A DNA stretch of 64,000 nucleotides from Miltoncostaea marina (GTDB lineage: Bacteria; Actinomycetota; Thermoleophilia; Miltoncostaeales; Miltoncostaeaceae). Below, piece by piece: positions 63,890 through 64,000 of the stretch. The notes beneath the pieces were generated by a model. That model was not told the origin of the DNA. It made no database searches and saw only the letters and a program-made list of their open reading frames with translations. The stretch lies in NCBI RefSeq assembly GCF_018141525.1, contig NZ_CP064655.1, forward strand, positions 3,070,501 through 3,134,500, read 5' to 3'. How positions within the stretch are numbered: position 1 is the stretch's first letter; the number at the start of each line of letters is the position of its first letter. A program made the position numbers and the translations under genes.

Positions 63890-64000
63890 GCGATGTCCTC
63901 CCCGGTGAGCAGCACGAAGACGTCCTCGAGGTTGGCCGGGCGGCGCTCCCCGTCGGGCGGCGGCGCGGTGCCGCGCTCCAGGGCGAGCACCGACACCGAC
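63886..64000 (-). CDS. ABC transporter ATP-binding protein, C-terminal fragment
   Basis: The last 37 codons of an ABC ATPase entering from the right edge. The ending RRPANLEDVFVLLTGEDIA is typical of NodI/DrrA-like exporters. It overlaps the permease start by four bases. Confidence 0.9.
   Translation of the reverse strand, partial: SVSVLALERGTAPPPDGERRPANLEDVFVLLTGEDIA

Overview
The window is very GC-rich (roughly three quarters G+C by eye), densely coded on both strands, with many 1-4 base start/stop overlaps and frequent GTG starts. It holds actinobacterial-type genes: a MarP-like protease, a FrnE-like DsbA protein, PAC2, AddAB rather than RecBCD, a GvpA-free Pho regulon with 11-base PHO repeats, and many small secreted proteins without close relatives I can name. 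I read it as chromosomal DNA of a deep-branching actinobacterium, most like Thermoleophilia/Solirubrobacterales. That placement is an inference from gene content, not from a marker-gene tree. No rRNA, tRNA, CRISPR array, insertion sequence or prophage is visible.

Layout. 1-5.3 kb: the tail of a lower-GC gene, an SDR, a conserved unknown, and two convergent exported propeller-like proteins. 5.5-12.6 kb: a small unknown, PAC2, a frame-broken methyltransferase, a membrane protein, a VanW protein, a broken small membrane protein, a MarP-type protease, a FrnE-type oxidoreductase and Ssb. 12.6-16.2 kb: an HD-GYP protein, then a three-gene exported redox cluster (MauE-thioredoxin fusion, methylamine-dehydrogenase-light-chain-like protein, small propeller protein). 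16.2-26.6 kb: a FakB/FakA-type pair, DinB, AddB-AddA and a zinc-ribbon protein. 26.6-38.4 kb: a solitary PilB/GspE ATPase, a UbiE-type methyltransferase, a thioredoxin-TPR protein, EttA, aconitase, a GGDEF-HD-GYP protein and a secreted unknown.

38.4-47.7 kb is a phosphate-starvation region: tatA, a PhoX-type phosphatase, a degenerate 1.2 kb stretch, pstB-A-C-S, and, divergent from pstS across a four-repeat PHO box, two tandem paralogous ATP-grasp proteins. The box sits about 17-20 bases from a TANNNT element on both sides, so I infer shared control. 47.7-64 kb: a CoA-binding protein and MetY; a copper nitrite-reductase-like protein with a divergent SufR/ArsR-type regulator and a heme-copper/NnrS-like membrane protein; an acyl-CoA ligase, thioesterase and BadH-like SDR; an acyltransferase-like membrane protein, an inositol-phosphatase-family enzyme and a hydrolase; IspH; an M23 peptidase; a UDP-sugar pyrophosphorylase with a zinc alcohol dehydrogenase; OsmC; and the edge of an ABC-2 exporter.

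Two cross-cutting observations matter. Many genes have a TANNNT hexamer 6-9 bases upstream of the start codon, which fits leaderless transcription. At least four loci read as sensible protein only if the frame is changed once or several times; the dense clustering suggests either gene decay or indel errors in the assembly, and this must be settled before these genes are interpreted.
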